DNA of 64,000 nt. Origin: Heterobasidion occidentale (taxonomy: Eukaryota > Basidiomycota > Agaricomycetes > Russulales > Bondarzewiaceae). Below are positions 48,902 through 58,640 of this stretch, piece after piece; the first letter of the stretch is position 1, and the number at the start of each line of letters is the position of its first letter. The stretch spans positions 1,302,001 to 1,366,000 of the forward strand of contig JBCAQO010000007.1 of the NCBI GenBank assembly GCA_039111635.1. The letters run 5' to 3'. The position numbers and the translations under genes were made by a program. The notes beneath the pieces are model-generated. The model did not search any database. It saw only the letters and a list, made by a program, of their open reading frames with translations, and was not told the DNA's origin.

Positions 48902-49396
48902 CGGAGCCTGGTGCCAAATTGCGAAGAGGCAAAATTTGGCTCCCTATGATGTTGGGAAATCTGGTATTTGTCGCAGCCACCTTATGTGTGGTCTCTGCGA
49001 TTCCTAGTCACCTCATCGCCCTTTGACAAATCCTATGTATACTTGTACCTTCTAGGAGGTCACTGCTTCCCAACTGTTGGCAGGAGAATCAATGCTCATC
49101 ACCAGTTCATCACCACATTCATCATGCATGCACCCATCGGACTCTATACCATACTCATCTAATTATCACCACTTTTGTACACTATCAGGACTCCTCTGTA
49201 GGACTTCGTTACTACCCATTCCTTAGTAGCTGACTATTAGAGGCCACAGGTATGTATGAGTAAGCAGTGCCCTGCAGCGTCATAGCTGTAGCGAACCGTG
49301 ACTGGCTTCCCATCAACTGCCCTTGTGGGACCCTGAGCACACACACGGGTCTCAAGTCGCAATCACGCAGTGCACATATCTTCTTCTCCAACCACC
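48902..49396. other. Intergenic region between F-box and dipeptidase genes
   Basis: About 495 bp between same-strand genes. No other gene was recognised. Confidence 0.4.
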
Positions 49397-51599
49397 ATGA
49401 GCGCGAGCCTGCCGTCTGAGAGCGCGCCTCTTCTCCCTGACGTCGAGCGCGCTAAGCCAGAGCCCACGAGGCGAATCAGAGCTGTCATTCATGCAGCGCT
49501 CTCCGCTATCTTTGTGTTGACGCTCGTGCTCGTACTCTTTTTCCTCGACGACGGGAAGAGCGGATCTTGGCTTTCCGGGCAGCTGCCGAAGGACCCAATC
49601 TTGGCGGCGCAGGAGGTGTTGAAGGTAGCGCCCGTGATCGTGCGTTCATTTATCTTTCATTTCCGAAGATCTAGGCTGTGCGATCTGAACTGATGGGAAT
49701 TGCCTACGGATAATTAGGATGGACACATAGGTGAAGTTCATGAGCCTCACTAAGACACTACTAAGACACACGCATGAACTCACGCGTTGAGGACTGTAGA
49801 TCTCCCGTGGCTTGTGCGCGCGGCATACGCGAACAATGCGACCGCAATCGACCTCGAAAGCCGGATGCCTGGCCATGTGGATATCCCGCGTCTGAAGGAG
49901 GGACACGTCGGGGGATTTTTTTGGTGAGTGCCTTGGGCATTAGCGGGCCGCTTTTGGCATTCGCTTGGAATGATAGTGCGGGACAGCACGAATGGGTGCA
50001 TTCTGTTCAACTTATGCTATGCTGGTCATTCAAAAGACGTCCTTTACGCCATGGCAAATATTTACCGAGCTTATCTCGTGAAACTAAAAGATCGCCACGC
50101 AGGAAGGCAAAAGCCTCAGTTTACGCTTTCTCGCTGTCTCTGAGAAAGCCGCACTTTTGGAAGCAGTCGGACCGCCATACTGATCTCTTACGTTAGGTCT
50201 GTCTATACATCGTGTCCGCGGGATGCGGGTTATGGTCCTGACGGAGATTTTGTGAACTCGACGTGGAGTGTTCGGTATGTGGGAATCACTGTCTGCAAGC
50301 TACCTCTTTGTGTCACGCAGCGTGCAGCTGACATTTGCATAGAGACACACTAGAACAAATAGACGTTGCACGTCTGCTCATCGACAAGTATCCCGATGTT
50401 TGTTCTTCAATAAATTATCTCTCTCCACGGCTAACCAACTCAACTAGGCATTTGAGCTCACGCTTACTGCCGCCGAGGTTAGATCCGCCATTGGGCGAGG
50501 CAAAGTCGCAAGCCTGCTTGGTGTCGAGGGGTTCGTTTCATGCGTCACGATCCTTCGTTCTGGCCAAAATCAATTTACTGCGGTTGTACCTGCACAGAGC
50601 GCACCAGCTAGGCAACTCGATCGGCGTCCTCCGACAGTATTACAGTTTGGGCGTGCGCTACATGACACTGACGCACACCTGCCATAACGCATTCGCCGAC
50701 TCCTGCGGACTGTTTGACGGCATCGAGCCGTTACATGGCGGGTTGAGGTGCGCTTCACTAAACTTTTCTGTTTGAAAATTAGATGTTCATGATATCTTTT
50801 TTCTTGTGATGTTGGCATGATAAGTACTCTCGGCCGCGCTCTTGTCCTTGAGATGAACCGCCTAGGGATGCTCGTCGACATCTCACACACTTCAGATGCC
50901 ACGGCGCTCGAAGCGATCAGTGTGTCCCGCGCGCCGGTGATGTGGAGCCATTCCTCCGCCCGCGCACTTCGCGATATCCCCCGGAATGTACCGGACAGTG
51001 TGCTGGAGAAGATCGGGGAAGAAAGCGAGGGCAAGAAGGACGGTATCATCATGGTAAGTCTCTTTCCTTTCCTTCCTCTTAATTTCTTTCGAGTGGACAT
51101 CAGATGACACGGTTTCCAGGTCAACTTTTATCCGGCCTTTGTGCATGATTCTGGAGAGGCCGACGTGAGCGTGATCGCTGACCATGTCGAGCATATCGCG
51201 AATGTGACGGGGAAGAAACAGTACGCTCATTCACAAGCTGTGGGTTTTTTCAGCACGACATTGAGTTTTTCCACACCAGCGTGGGTTTCGGAAGTGATTA
51301 TGACGGCATCAACACGGTTCCTAAAGGCCTCGAAGATGTCTCAAAGTACCCTGTACTCGTATGTTTGAGCTCATCATTCGTCATCCTCCTCTCTCAATCT
51401 GCTCCATTCGATCACAGGTTGCAGAGCTGTACCGACGCGGCTGGAACAAGCTCGAGCTCGCAGGTCTAACAGGCGGGAACGTGCTGAGAGTCTTGGAAGG
51501 CGCCGAAGGGTTAAGGAGGAGATGCGCCGCGAGGGTGTGCAGCCTGCAGCGGACCTGTACGACAAGAGACCAGATCTACCTATAAAGGAAGAATTATAG
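49397..51599 (+). CDS. Membrane dipeptidase, peptidase family M19 (one apparent frame break near 3' end)
   Basis: Zinc-dependent hydrolase of dipeptides. The start [14 protein letters not shown] is followed by a transmembrane anchor (about residues 28-50, [20 protein letters not shown]). The first zinc motif, DGHIDLP, is formed through a 13-nt microexon (49,718-49,730). Other motifs are [65 protein letters not shown] and [15 protein letters not shown]. After GAE the frame must shift by one base (GGG at 51,508-51,510) to give the usual ending [20 protein letters not shown]. Stop is at 51,597-51,599. Without the shift, the protein would end in an unrelated 21-residue tail. About nine introns are inferred. 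Confidence 0.92.
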
Positions 51600-51909
51600 G
51601 TGATATGACAGACACTTTATTGGAGCACATGTAAGTCTGGCTAGTTTCATCTTGTTGTAGAGCGAATAGTATCGAGATCTCTGAGGACTTCCATTACAAT
51701 CGGCCCTGTGGAGACTGAAGTAACATCTCCAGCTTCGAGTGTCTTCAGACCTTTCAGATCCGTCTGGCTACATTCCATGCACACAATTAATACCAAAAAA
51801 GGGATTTGCACTGATACAGATCGGTTCGGTTACAACAAGAGAAACACGCAGTAGTGTACAACACGGGCGGTCATGAGTGCCCCAGGTACATTGACATGCC
51901 TTGAGCGTT
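51600..51909. other. Convergent intergenic region
   Basis: About 310 bp between the dipeptidase and PDAP1-like 3' ends; nothing recognised. Confidence 0.4.
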
Positions 51910-52965
51910 TCAGCGCCTGCCTGCGTTCTTCTTTGCTTCTATCTCCTTTGTGCGCTCTGTGGCGCAAAAATCAAGTTAGTTTGTGAGATAAATAATGAAT
52001 AACACAGTGTACGGACCTTCAGCTTCTGCCTTGCGCTTTGCCTGCGCAGCTTCACGCTCTTGACGAATCCTCGCGAGACGTGCAAGGTCGGTCTTCGCTT
52101 GGTCGGTCTTGCCTTCGAGGTGGAGCTGTCGAGATTAAGAACAGAGGGATGAGATGTGTTAAGCGGGGTGTGGCACACATCATCCACGTACCTTCCAGTA
52201 TCGGTCCTTCGCTTCCTGCTTTTCCTTGGCTTCCCTGAATGCGACCGGCACGTCAGCCATCTAATACTAACTGTGAATGCGGTCACAGCAACACACCGCT
52301 CGCGCCTGCTCAGTTGTCTCGGCTCGTTCAAATCTGAGATGTTCATCTTCTTCACGACTCGATTCGGGTTGACAAGCAGCTCGTCCGCATCGGCGTCCTC
52401 GTCGCTGCCTTCACCGTCGGCCTTCTTCTTGTTCTTCTGATCCGCCTGTTTTTTCTTGAGTTCGCGCCGCTCCTGACGCGTGAGCTCGGGCTTGTCCGAC
52501 GCGGGTCCTCCAGCAGCGTCCTCCTCGGATTCCTCTTCGGAAGACTCCTCTTCTATATCTTCTTCCTCCGAGGATTCTTCTTCTTGGGGGTCATTCCTGC
52601 TACGGCGCCTGGAAGGAGGATTGGAAGCCGAGATATATATTTAGGATTTACTGCTATCGCGCATTGGCGCGCATGATAGCGGGCACGCACGGTTTGTCCG
52701 TCGACACAGCGGTGCCGTTCTCATCGAGTTCGAGATTCCGGCTAGATGAGAAACACAGGCGCAGATGCGCTGCAGATAAGTCCACGAGGACAAGCGAAGA
52801 GAAGAGCATAATCAATAAATAAATGAAGAAACGGAAAAGCGCACCTGAAGCTTCTTCCGCCACCCCTCTTTGTCTTGAACTTTCCTAGTAGATCGCAGCC
52901 TCAGCGAGGCACTTCAACCACGAGCAGCTGGGCGCGCAGAACGACGCACCGGATCCTCTGACCAT
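51910..52965 (-). CDS. PDAP1-like 28-kDa heat- and acid-stable phosphoprotein
   Basis: Small conserved eukaryotic phosphoprotein of poorly defined function. Spliced N-terminus MVRGSGKFKTKRGGGRSFS uses a 16-nt first coding exon, then RNLELDENGTAVSTDKPRRR. An acidic EEESSEEE region, a basic KKKQADQKNKKK stretch and the PDAP1 core follow: LLVNPNRVVKKMNISDLNEP, EAKDRYWKLHLEGKTDQAK and TDLARLARIRQEREAAQAKR. The end is ERTKEIEAKKNAGRR. ATG at 52,965 was chosen because its short exon joins in phase to KFKTKRGGG, as in homologues. It shares a 240-bp divergent promoter with the complex I subunit gene. Confidence 0.9.
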
Positions 52966-53205
52966 CGATGGCAATCTGCAAGTTGAAGGTTGTGGTGGCG
53001 TGCGGGGGAGAGTCGAAGGAACACAAAGCTCGCACTTGGCTGGAAATGACTAGGGCGGATATACGCCTGCCTCATCGGGACGCGATGGCGTATGTAATCC
53101 GCGGAGTTAGAAAGGCGTGATATGGCTGGGCGGGAACCTACGGCGCGCTGCGACTCACTGACAACAACAGCACCGTCGTCGTTGCTCCCCTGCACTCCTT
53201 CGACG

Positions 53206-53917
53206 ATGACCACGATCCCTGCCCGCCTCGCGCGCACTACAGCCGTGTCGGCCAGTCCCACGCACGCGCGCCAGAGGGTCTTACAGCTCTACCGAGACTG
53301 GTACCGTGCGGTGCGTCGTCCAGCCTTCCTGCCGCCTCCCCCAAGTCCATGGACTCACCCACGCGTCTCTTCCAAACATTGCAACCAAACAAACATCCTG
53401 CCTCTGAAAAATTTCCTGCGCTCCTCTTCTTTCCCGTACTCTCTCCTTGCCTTCTCAATGTTCCTTTTTTTCTCTTCTCTCCTTTTTCTTTGTTTGTTTA
53501 CTCGTGTGGGATTGGGTGTGTGCATCCGCATGACGCGCTAGGCTCCCGAGATCTGCACCCTGTTTGCCCTCAACGTCCCCCCTTCGCAAATCCGTGCCGC
53601 TGTGCGCCAGCAGTTTGAGAAGAACCGTTACGTCTCGGATCCAAAGGTCATTGACGTGCTCCTCCTCAAGGGCCGTCAAGAGTATCAGGAGACCTTGAAC
53701 TGCTGGAAGCAGGAGCCGCACATCCTCGGCATCCTCCTCGAGAACAGGGACCGGCCCCAGAGGTCATTCTTGCAGAAGTTCTATGAGGGTGAGTTCAACA
53801 TCTCATGTCGGTCTACAGATCGTTGTCACAGTCGAGGGTTCCGTTATGGATGTTGGAGCTGACATTGTTTTCGTAGGTCGGGAAGACGATGTCGTACCGG
53901 CTGCTAGCGGCCTGTAA
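53206..53917 (+). CDS. Mitochondrial complex I LYR-motif subunit NDUFA6
   Basis: Accessory subunit of NADH:ubiquinone oxidoreductase that binds acyl-carrier protein through its LYR fold. The start MTTIPARLARTTAVSASPTH includes a presequence-like region. The LYR motif is in RQRVLQLYRDWYRA. After a long intron (about 53,311-53,543), the second exon reads APEICTLFALNVPPSQIRAA, VRQQFEKNRYVSDPKVIDVL and SFLQKFYEG. The last exon gives REDDVVPAASGL. The length (about 125 aa) is normal. Downstream, at 54,067-54,107, a similar peptide DEIPAAPVVASGL followed by a stop can be read; see the duplicated 3' segment. Confidence 0.93.
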
Positions 53918-54076
53918 TACTCTTAGATATACACTTTTTTTCATCTCTGCGGTTTGCCAACTTTGCATCGACGGGCTCTCAATTTTCTGCGTAGGGCGGT
54001 ATCGCCGTTCAGCTACGCGAATAGTTGACTGTCGTGAGTTTCTATCTATCTCTTTCTCTCATCCGGATGAGATTCC

Positions 54077-54148
54077 TGCCGCCCCAGTCGTAGCCAGTGG
54101 GCTTTGACGATCGGTATAGCATACAGCCAAACATATATGCGCTGCTGA
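54077..54148. repeat. Direct repeat copy 1 (similar to NDUFA6 last exon)
   Basis: Starts TGCCGCCCCAGTCGTAGCCA and ends GCGCTGCTGA. It includes a potential coding end, PAAPVVASGL plus stop, that resembles the annotated NDUFA6 C-terminus PAASGL. About 80-85 percent identical to copy 2. Confidence 0.75.
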
Positions 54149-54318
54149 TTCCAATCTTCTCGATATTCAATCCTTCACTCGTAACTAATCACACGCTTTA
54201 TATCAGGTCAAACTCAAACCTCCGCCGTCTTAATGTGTCAGTCATCTTGACTTGGTGAGTTTGATTTTCTTGTTTTTGTTGGTTTTTTCGTTTCGCTTTT
54301 TTTTTCGTGATGATACCA

Positions 54319-54389
54319 TGCCGCCCCAGTCGTAGCCAGAAGGCCTTGACGATCGGTTTTTAGCATATAGCCAAATTATGCGCTACTGA
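54319..54389. repeat. Direct repeat copy 2
   Basis: Starts TGCCGCCCCAGTCGTAGCCA and ends GCGCTACTGA, 242 bp downstream of copy 1. Small substitutions and indels disrupt the reading frame seen in copy 1. Confidence 0.75.
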
Positions 54390-54590
54390 AATTTTCACTT
54401 TTTCTTTCTCATTGGCCTCTGGTTGCACGATGTGAATCACTGACGATGGTGCTCATTCCAGGGCTGGCCTGATCTCGAAGACATCATGTTTCATTTTGAT
54501 GGTGAGTATGAAGTCGACGGATGCAAAAAATACACTGTGAAACATACAGAATGTACTGAAGCAATACAAGACGATTGAGACGATTGAAAA

Positions 54591-56754
54591 CTACTCGGAC
54601 AATCGAATGAGTGACGCGAGGAACTGGACTCCCGCTTTGGCGCCATCGACAATGTGAACGGGCTTGAGCCCAGCTTCAGCGACGCCTTGCTGAACCAAGG
54701 CTTCCATTCCTGCCATACCTAAATCGGCGCAAGTCACACAACAACGTTCAACTGCGTCACAGAACCCCAGCAAAGCCAGAATGGCTGACCGGCGAGAGGT
54801 TGGTCTATTAGACTAGTAGCCAACGGACTTGTAGACCAATGAACTTGAGACTTATGGACACGTAGACAAAAACACGAGCTGCTTATCTCATGCCTTCTGG
54901 GCCATCGCGTCCGGCGGGTGTCGCTCCTCCGGCGGCATTGCTCCAGAGCCCCAGATACTCCCAGATGCTTAGGTCATCTAGGGACATCTGGCTAGATGTC
55001 TGTGTATGCCCAGATCTAGACAGATAAGGTGCTCTATCAATAAGCTGACTAGGAGGACATTTTTGGAAGGCATTGTTTGTAATGTCAGTGCTGGTTCAAA
55101 ATTTTTCAATACAAGAGCTGAGAAGAAAATTCCCAGTAATGTACCAGACTGTCATTGGTGCTATCTGTTGAATATCAGCTTGCTAGTGGTATTGAGATAC
55201 TTTCCTGTATCATAGCTCTCAAATGATGTATCATATGCCATCATTCTTCCATGAATAGATGCTAAAAATGCGAAAATAGATGTCACCTCACTGAGTTCAG
55301 GCATCCCAAAATTCTCTCAAGTCTCAAAAAGCTTGTTATAAGCAAAATGTTGTTGAGGAATATCATGGTCATATAGTGGAGTGGATAATTGTGGTCTTAA
55401 CATTGCTTACAACCGGTGAATGATTCAAGAGGTTCTGGGTTCAATTCCTGCACAGTGAAGATTGATTTTTGCAGTCGTCCTATTGACGACAATTATCTAA
55501 TCATTTCCATATATGGTGCATCCAGACATATCTGTCCAGACACCGGTGTGTCTGTCTAATCGGGGACTTGCTAGAGGCATCTGGGGGCCTAGGAGTGTCT
55601 GTCTAGGTTGGTACAGACACTTTCCAGTTTGCTGATGCCCTCAGCATCGGGCGATAAGTGCCATGACAAGTACTCTTTGAGGTGATTGACAAGTCGGAAT
55701 AGCTGTAAGAACGACGCGATTCTCAGCCGTTGAGTGATGTTTGGGTGGTCGACGAGAATACGAGAGAGACTTGATAGCGACATCAGTTCGTTGTCGCTGT
55801 CTGCTACGGCAATGGCGACAGATCTATGCGGTCCGGTGGTCTGTTTGATCATGCTTAGTGCGCCGGAGAAGCCGGCCAGCTCCGGCCCTTCCCACATCCC
55901 AAAGTCCCAAAGTCTACAACTTAGCGAGGTCTATAAGCACACAAGTTCATTGGCTACTAGTGCCAAAGTCCATTGTCCACTAGTCTAATAGACCAACCTC
56001 TCACCGTTCAGCCGTTCCCAGCAAAGCGAACACCCACCAGCACACCCAAGCAACAAAACATCGGCACCCGACGCTGCCGCCTTTGCGCTCGCGTCCTTCA
56101 TCGCACTCTCGACGTGCGAACGCTCACCCTCCCGCAGCTCGACGACTCCCAACCCAGTCATCACAATCCCCGCGAACCGCGCAGAGTCACCACCGAGGTG
56201 CGCACGTACCTCGACGTGGCGGTTGTAGCGATATCCCGAGCCTGTGGAGACGATGCTGAACCTGTCACCAATCAGGAGGGCGTGGGCGATGGCGGATTGG
56301 AGGATGCCGATGGTGGGTTTTGGGGTCGTCTCGCGGAGCATATGGATAAGTGGGTGGTCGGAGACTGGAGGAGGCGTTATGGGTTGAGTTATCCCCATGG
56401 GCCGTTCAGAGCGATCCGGTCCGATTCACAGGACCGTAAGAGAGTTGGCGGAGCGGTGGTGATTGCGTGGTCTCTGCTCAGCGATAAGCTATATGGAGAC
56501 GGAGAGGAGGCAGACGTACAGCAGCACACGAGAAAGCCATCGTACAGCTCGACGAGGCCTTTGGCACGGATGTCTTCGAAGCAGGCTGTCGCGGTGAGAT
56601 TCGCGGTTGTGAGATCGTTGATCGAAGGTGGCGCATGGCTCGGTGCGGTGTAGAACGTGAGCGTAGTGTCTGGTGGCGGGGACAGGGTGTCTCTGAGGCC
56701 GCTCGTGACGCTCTCGGAGGAGTTGGGGTTGATGACAAGGATGCTGTGAGGCAT
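54591..56754 (-). CDS. Asp/Glu/hydantoin racemase family protein, intron carries a transposon-like insertion
   Basis: Predicted to racemise 5-substituted hydantoins or allantoin (DCG1/HyuE-like). Exon 1 starts MPHSILVINPNSSESVTSGL and reaches ELYDGFLVCC, with the first active-site Cys. Exon 2 (about 56,375 down to 56,048) has IGILQSAIAHALLIGDRFSI, RFAGIVMTGLGVVELREGE and GADVLLLGCAG, with the second Cys. Exon 3 (ending at 54,591) gives MAGMEALVQQGVAEAGLKPV and KAGVQFLASLIRLSE. The exon 2 donor (GTGGGT) and exon 3 acceptor (GATTTAG) join in phase to GCAGMAGMEA. Their intron would be only about 70 nt without the 1.24-kb element inside it. The first gene of the hydantoin cluster; shares a 232-bp divergent promoter with the oxidase. 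Confidence 0.88.
54766..54776. repeat. Target-site duplication, left copy
   Basis: CCCAGCAAAGC, identical to 56,017-56,027 on the other side of the inserted element. An 11-bp length is in the range expected for Mutator-like elements. Confidence 0.75.
54783..54817 (+). repeat. Left terminal inverted repeat
   Basis: Reads GGCTGACCGGCGAGAGGTTG and continues to ACTAGT. Inverse of 55,979-56,013 apart from two or three positions. Confidence 0.8.
54950..55610. mobile_element. Nested tRNA-derived SINE-like insert (limits approximate)
   Basis: An AT-richer block inside the outer element. It contains an internal Pol III box A match TAGTGGAGTGG (55,374-55,384) and box B match GGTTCAATTCC (55,438-55,448), 53 bp apart. 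Imperfect CAGATGC/TCTAGACAG-type inverted repeats lie at both margins. The flanking minus-strand ORF appears interrupted by it. The limits and class are inferred. Confidence 0.45.
55589..55897 (-). pseudogene. ORF fragment inside the transposon-like element
   Basis: About 100 codons starting MWEGPELAGFSGALSMIKQT and containing RSVAIAVADSDNELMSLSSL and LFRLVNHLKEYLSWHLSPDA. Its composition looks like a real helical protein segment. The frame seems to stop where the nested insert begins, near 55,610, and could resume at about 54,955. It is not a transposase I recognise. It may be a captured host fragment. Confidence 0.35.
55979..56013 (-). repeat. Right terminal inverted repeat
   Basis: On the minus strand reads GGCTGAACGGTGAGAGGTTG and continues to ACTAGT, matching the left end. 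Confidence 0.8.
56017..56027. repeat. Target-site duplication, right copy
   Basis: CCCAGCAAAGC, identical to 54,766-54,776. Confidence 0.75.
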
Positions 56755-56986
56755 GGCGTCGAGGGAGGAGTGTGCAGCGGCGAAGACCGGCGAGCGCTCG
56801 AGTTTGCAACATGAGATCGGGGATCAGGGAGCCGGGAAACGGGGACAGATGGTGTTCGCCGCGGCCGTGGACGTTGCTTCGCGTGCACATCAAGGTCCTT
56901 TGGCTCCGATCCGCTCGCTACACCCGACGTTGGCGACTCCAAGCCATTCAAACATCTGATATCCTGACACAAGCACAATATTCTAC

Positions 56987-58284
56987 ATGGATCATGGGAA
57001 ACCCGTCCTCGTGTGTGGCTTTGGCATCATCGGCCTCACCACCGCCGTGCGCCTCCTTGAAGCCGGATTCGGCGTCGTCGCCGTTGCCGCGCACCTTCCT
57101 GGCGATCCGCTCGATCCGGCGTACGCATCGACGGCGGCGGGCGCGCATCACCTCTCGTTCGCTGCGGACGACGATCACCGTCAGCAGCGCCTTGATCGGC
57201 TCACATTCGACGTCATGGACGACGAGGAGCATCGTGAGGGCGACACCAGTGCGCTCCTCCGTCTCACGCAGAAAGAATATTATGGCACGGAGGGCGAAAA
57301 GCATATCGCCTTCTTCGAGTCTATGCCCGATGTGAGCAGCTCTCACAGGTTTTGACCCCCCTGCATGCACGCCGTCTGTGACACATCGCATGCCTTTCTT
57401 TGTGTTTCTATTTTTCTTCACGCAGTTCCGCGTAATTCCTGTAGATGAACTTCCCTCGTTCGCGAAACACGCCGTTACGTTTACCTCGCTCACGATGGAC
57501 ACCACCGCCTACCTTCACAAACTTGTCGCCCGGTTTTCATCGCTTGGCGGCCGCGTCCACAGGGCGCGTATCGATTCGCTTACCGACGCCCTGTCCCACA
57601 TTACAGAATCAGCAACAAATTCGCGCCTACAACCCCTTGCAATCGTGAACTGCACCGACCTGGGCTCACTCCACCTCGGGGATGTCAACGACACCAACGT
57701 CTATCCCGTCCGGGGCCAGGTCCTCGTCCTTGACGCGCCGTGGATCAAGGAAGGCAGAACGCTGCAGCAAGGCAAGCTCGACGGCGGCGAGGGCGGCGCA
57801 CGGACGTATATCATCCCGCGGCGAAGCGGCCAAGTCGTCATCGGTGGAACGAGGGAGGCAGATGACTGGTAAACGCACCTCTCCTTTCACCCGTCTCGTT
57901 TCACGTCCAACACGTTCGAATTTATCTTACGTCTGTTCGCATATTTATGTCATGTGGGTGAACAGGCATCCCGACCCGCGCCCCGAGACGGCACTTGATA
58001 TCAAGACTCGCGCGCTCGCGCTCTTCCCTGAGCTCTGCCCGCCGTCTGCGCGTGTGCCTGGGCGGCACCCCGAGCCGCAGGACCTCGATGCCATTGTCGT
58101 GCGCGAGGTTGTCGGGTTCCGACCTGCGCGGCGGGGCGGGCTGCGGCTTGAGCGTGGGAGCGATCTCGTCGTCAAAGGGGCGTGCATTTCGGTGCTGCAC
58201 AACGTCGGCCATGCCGGTGCGGGTTGGCAGTCTTCGTGGGGCTGCGCTGAGGAAATTGTCAGGCTCGTTCGAGGACTGGTTTGA
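56987..58284 (+). CDS. D-amino-acid oxidase family FAD enzyme
   Basis: Oxidises D-amino acids to 2-oxo acids with release of ammonia and hydrogen peroxide. The N-terminal Rossmann motif VLVCGFGIIGLTTAVRLLEA binds FAD. Further motifs are VTFTSLTMDTTAYLHKLVAR, IVNCTDLGSLHLGD, NVYPVRGQVLVLDAPW, TYIIPRRSGQVVIGGTRE and the C-terminal HNVGHAGAGWQSSWGCAEEI, which closes the FAD site. Three exons; donors lie after SMPD and EADDW. It ends VRLVRGLV, without an SKL-type peroxisomal signal, which is unusual for fungal D-amino-acid oxidases. It lies head-to-head with the racemase and tail-to-tail with the hydantoinase, so it probably processes the D-amino acids made by the cluster. Confidence 0.92.
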
Positions 58285-58640
58285 GAGTCTCTCTCATCTC
58301 GCCTCGTCTTGCCTCTTGCCTCTTCCTCCTTCACGAGGATGCATCCAGCGCCTCTGGGCCCATCAGAGGAAACGTTGTTATTTCGATTTCGATAAATTCA
58401 TTTCCGAAGTTGTACACATACACACTACGCGATATCATGTTGATCCGAAGCACGCAACTTCAAAGGTAAGTGACCACGATGCGTCCCCTATCTTACTTAG
58501 CCGTAAAAGAATTGATGACCTCTTTCTATTTATTCCGGCCGCCACTCCGACAACCACTGGTTCCTCGGGCCCCTATAGTTTAATTAATAGAACGATCCAC
58601 AACCGTCACCTTCGCTGTCCGTGAGCAACAAGGGAGGCAC
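58285..58640. other. Convergent intergenic region
   Basis: About 355 bp between the oxidase and hydantoinase 3' ends. Nothing recognised. Confidence 0.4.

Larger units (their letters stand above)
53918..54590. other. Convergent region with duplicated 3' segment
   Basis: About 670 bp between NDUFA6 and the racemase gene. It contains two roughly 71-bp direct copies (see the next entries). No further gene was recognised. Confidence 0.5.
54777..56016. mobile_element. 1.24-kb non-autonomous TIR DNA transposon (Mutator-like by TSD length)
   Basis: Flanked by an 11-bp direct duplication. Inverted termini at 54,783-54,817 and 55,979-56,013 share 35 bp with two or three mismatches (core GAGAGGTTGGTCTATTAGAC). 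Looser subterminal similarity (AGTAGCCAA...GAACTTG) continues inward. No transposase was recognised. A minus-strand ORF fragment (55,589-55,897) and a tRNA-like insert (about 54,950-55,610) lie inside. Insertion is in an intron of the racemase gene, so splicing could remove it. The superfamily is inferred from TSD length only. Confidence 0.75.

Noticed and set aside
55370..55460. Functional tRNA gene in the transposon-like element
   Set aside because: Box A and B are present but the acceptor and anticodon stems do not pair; better explained as a tRNA-derived repeat.
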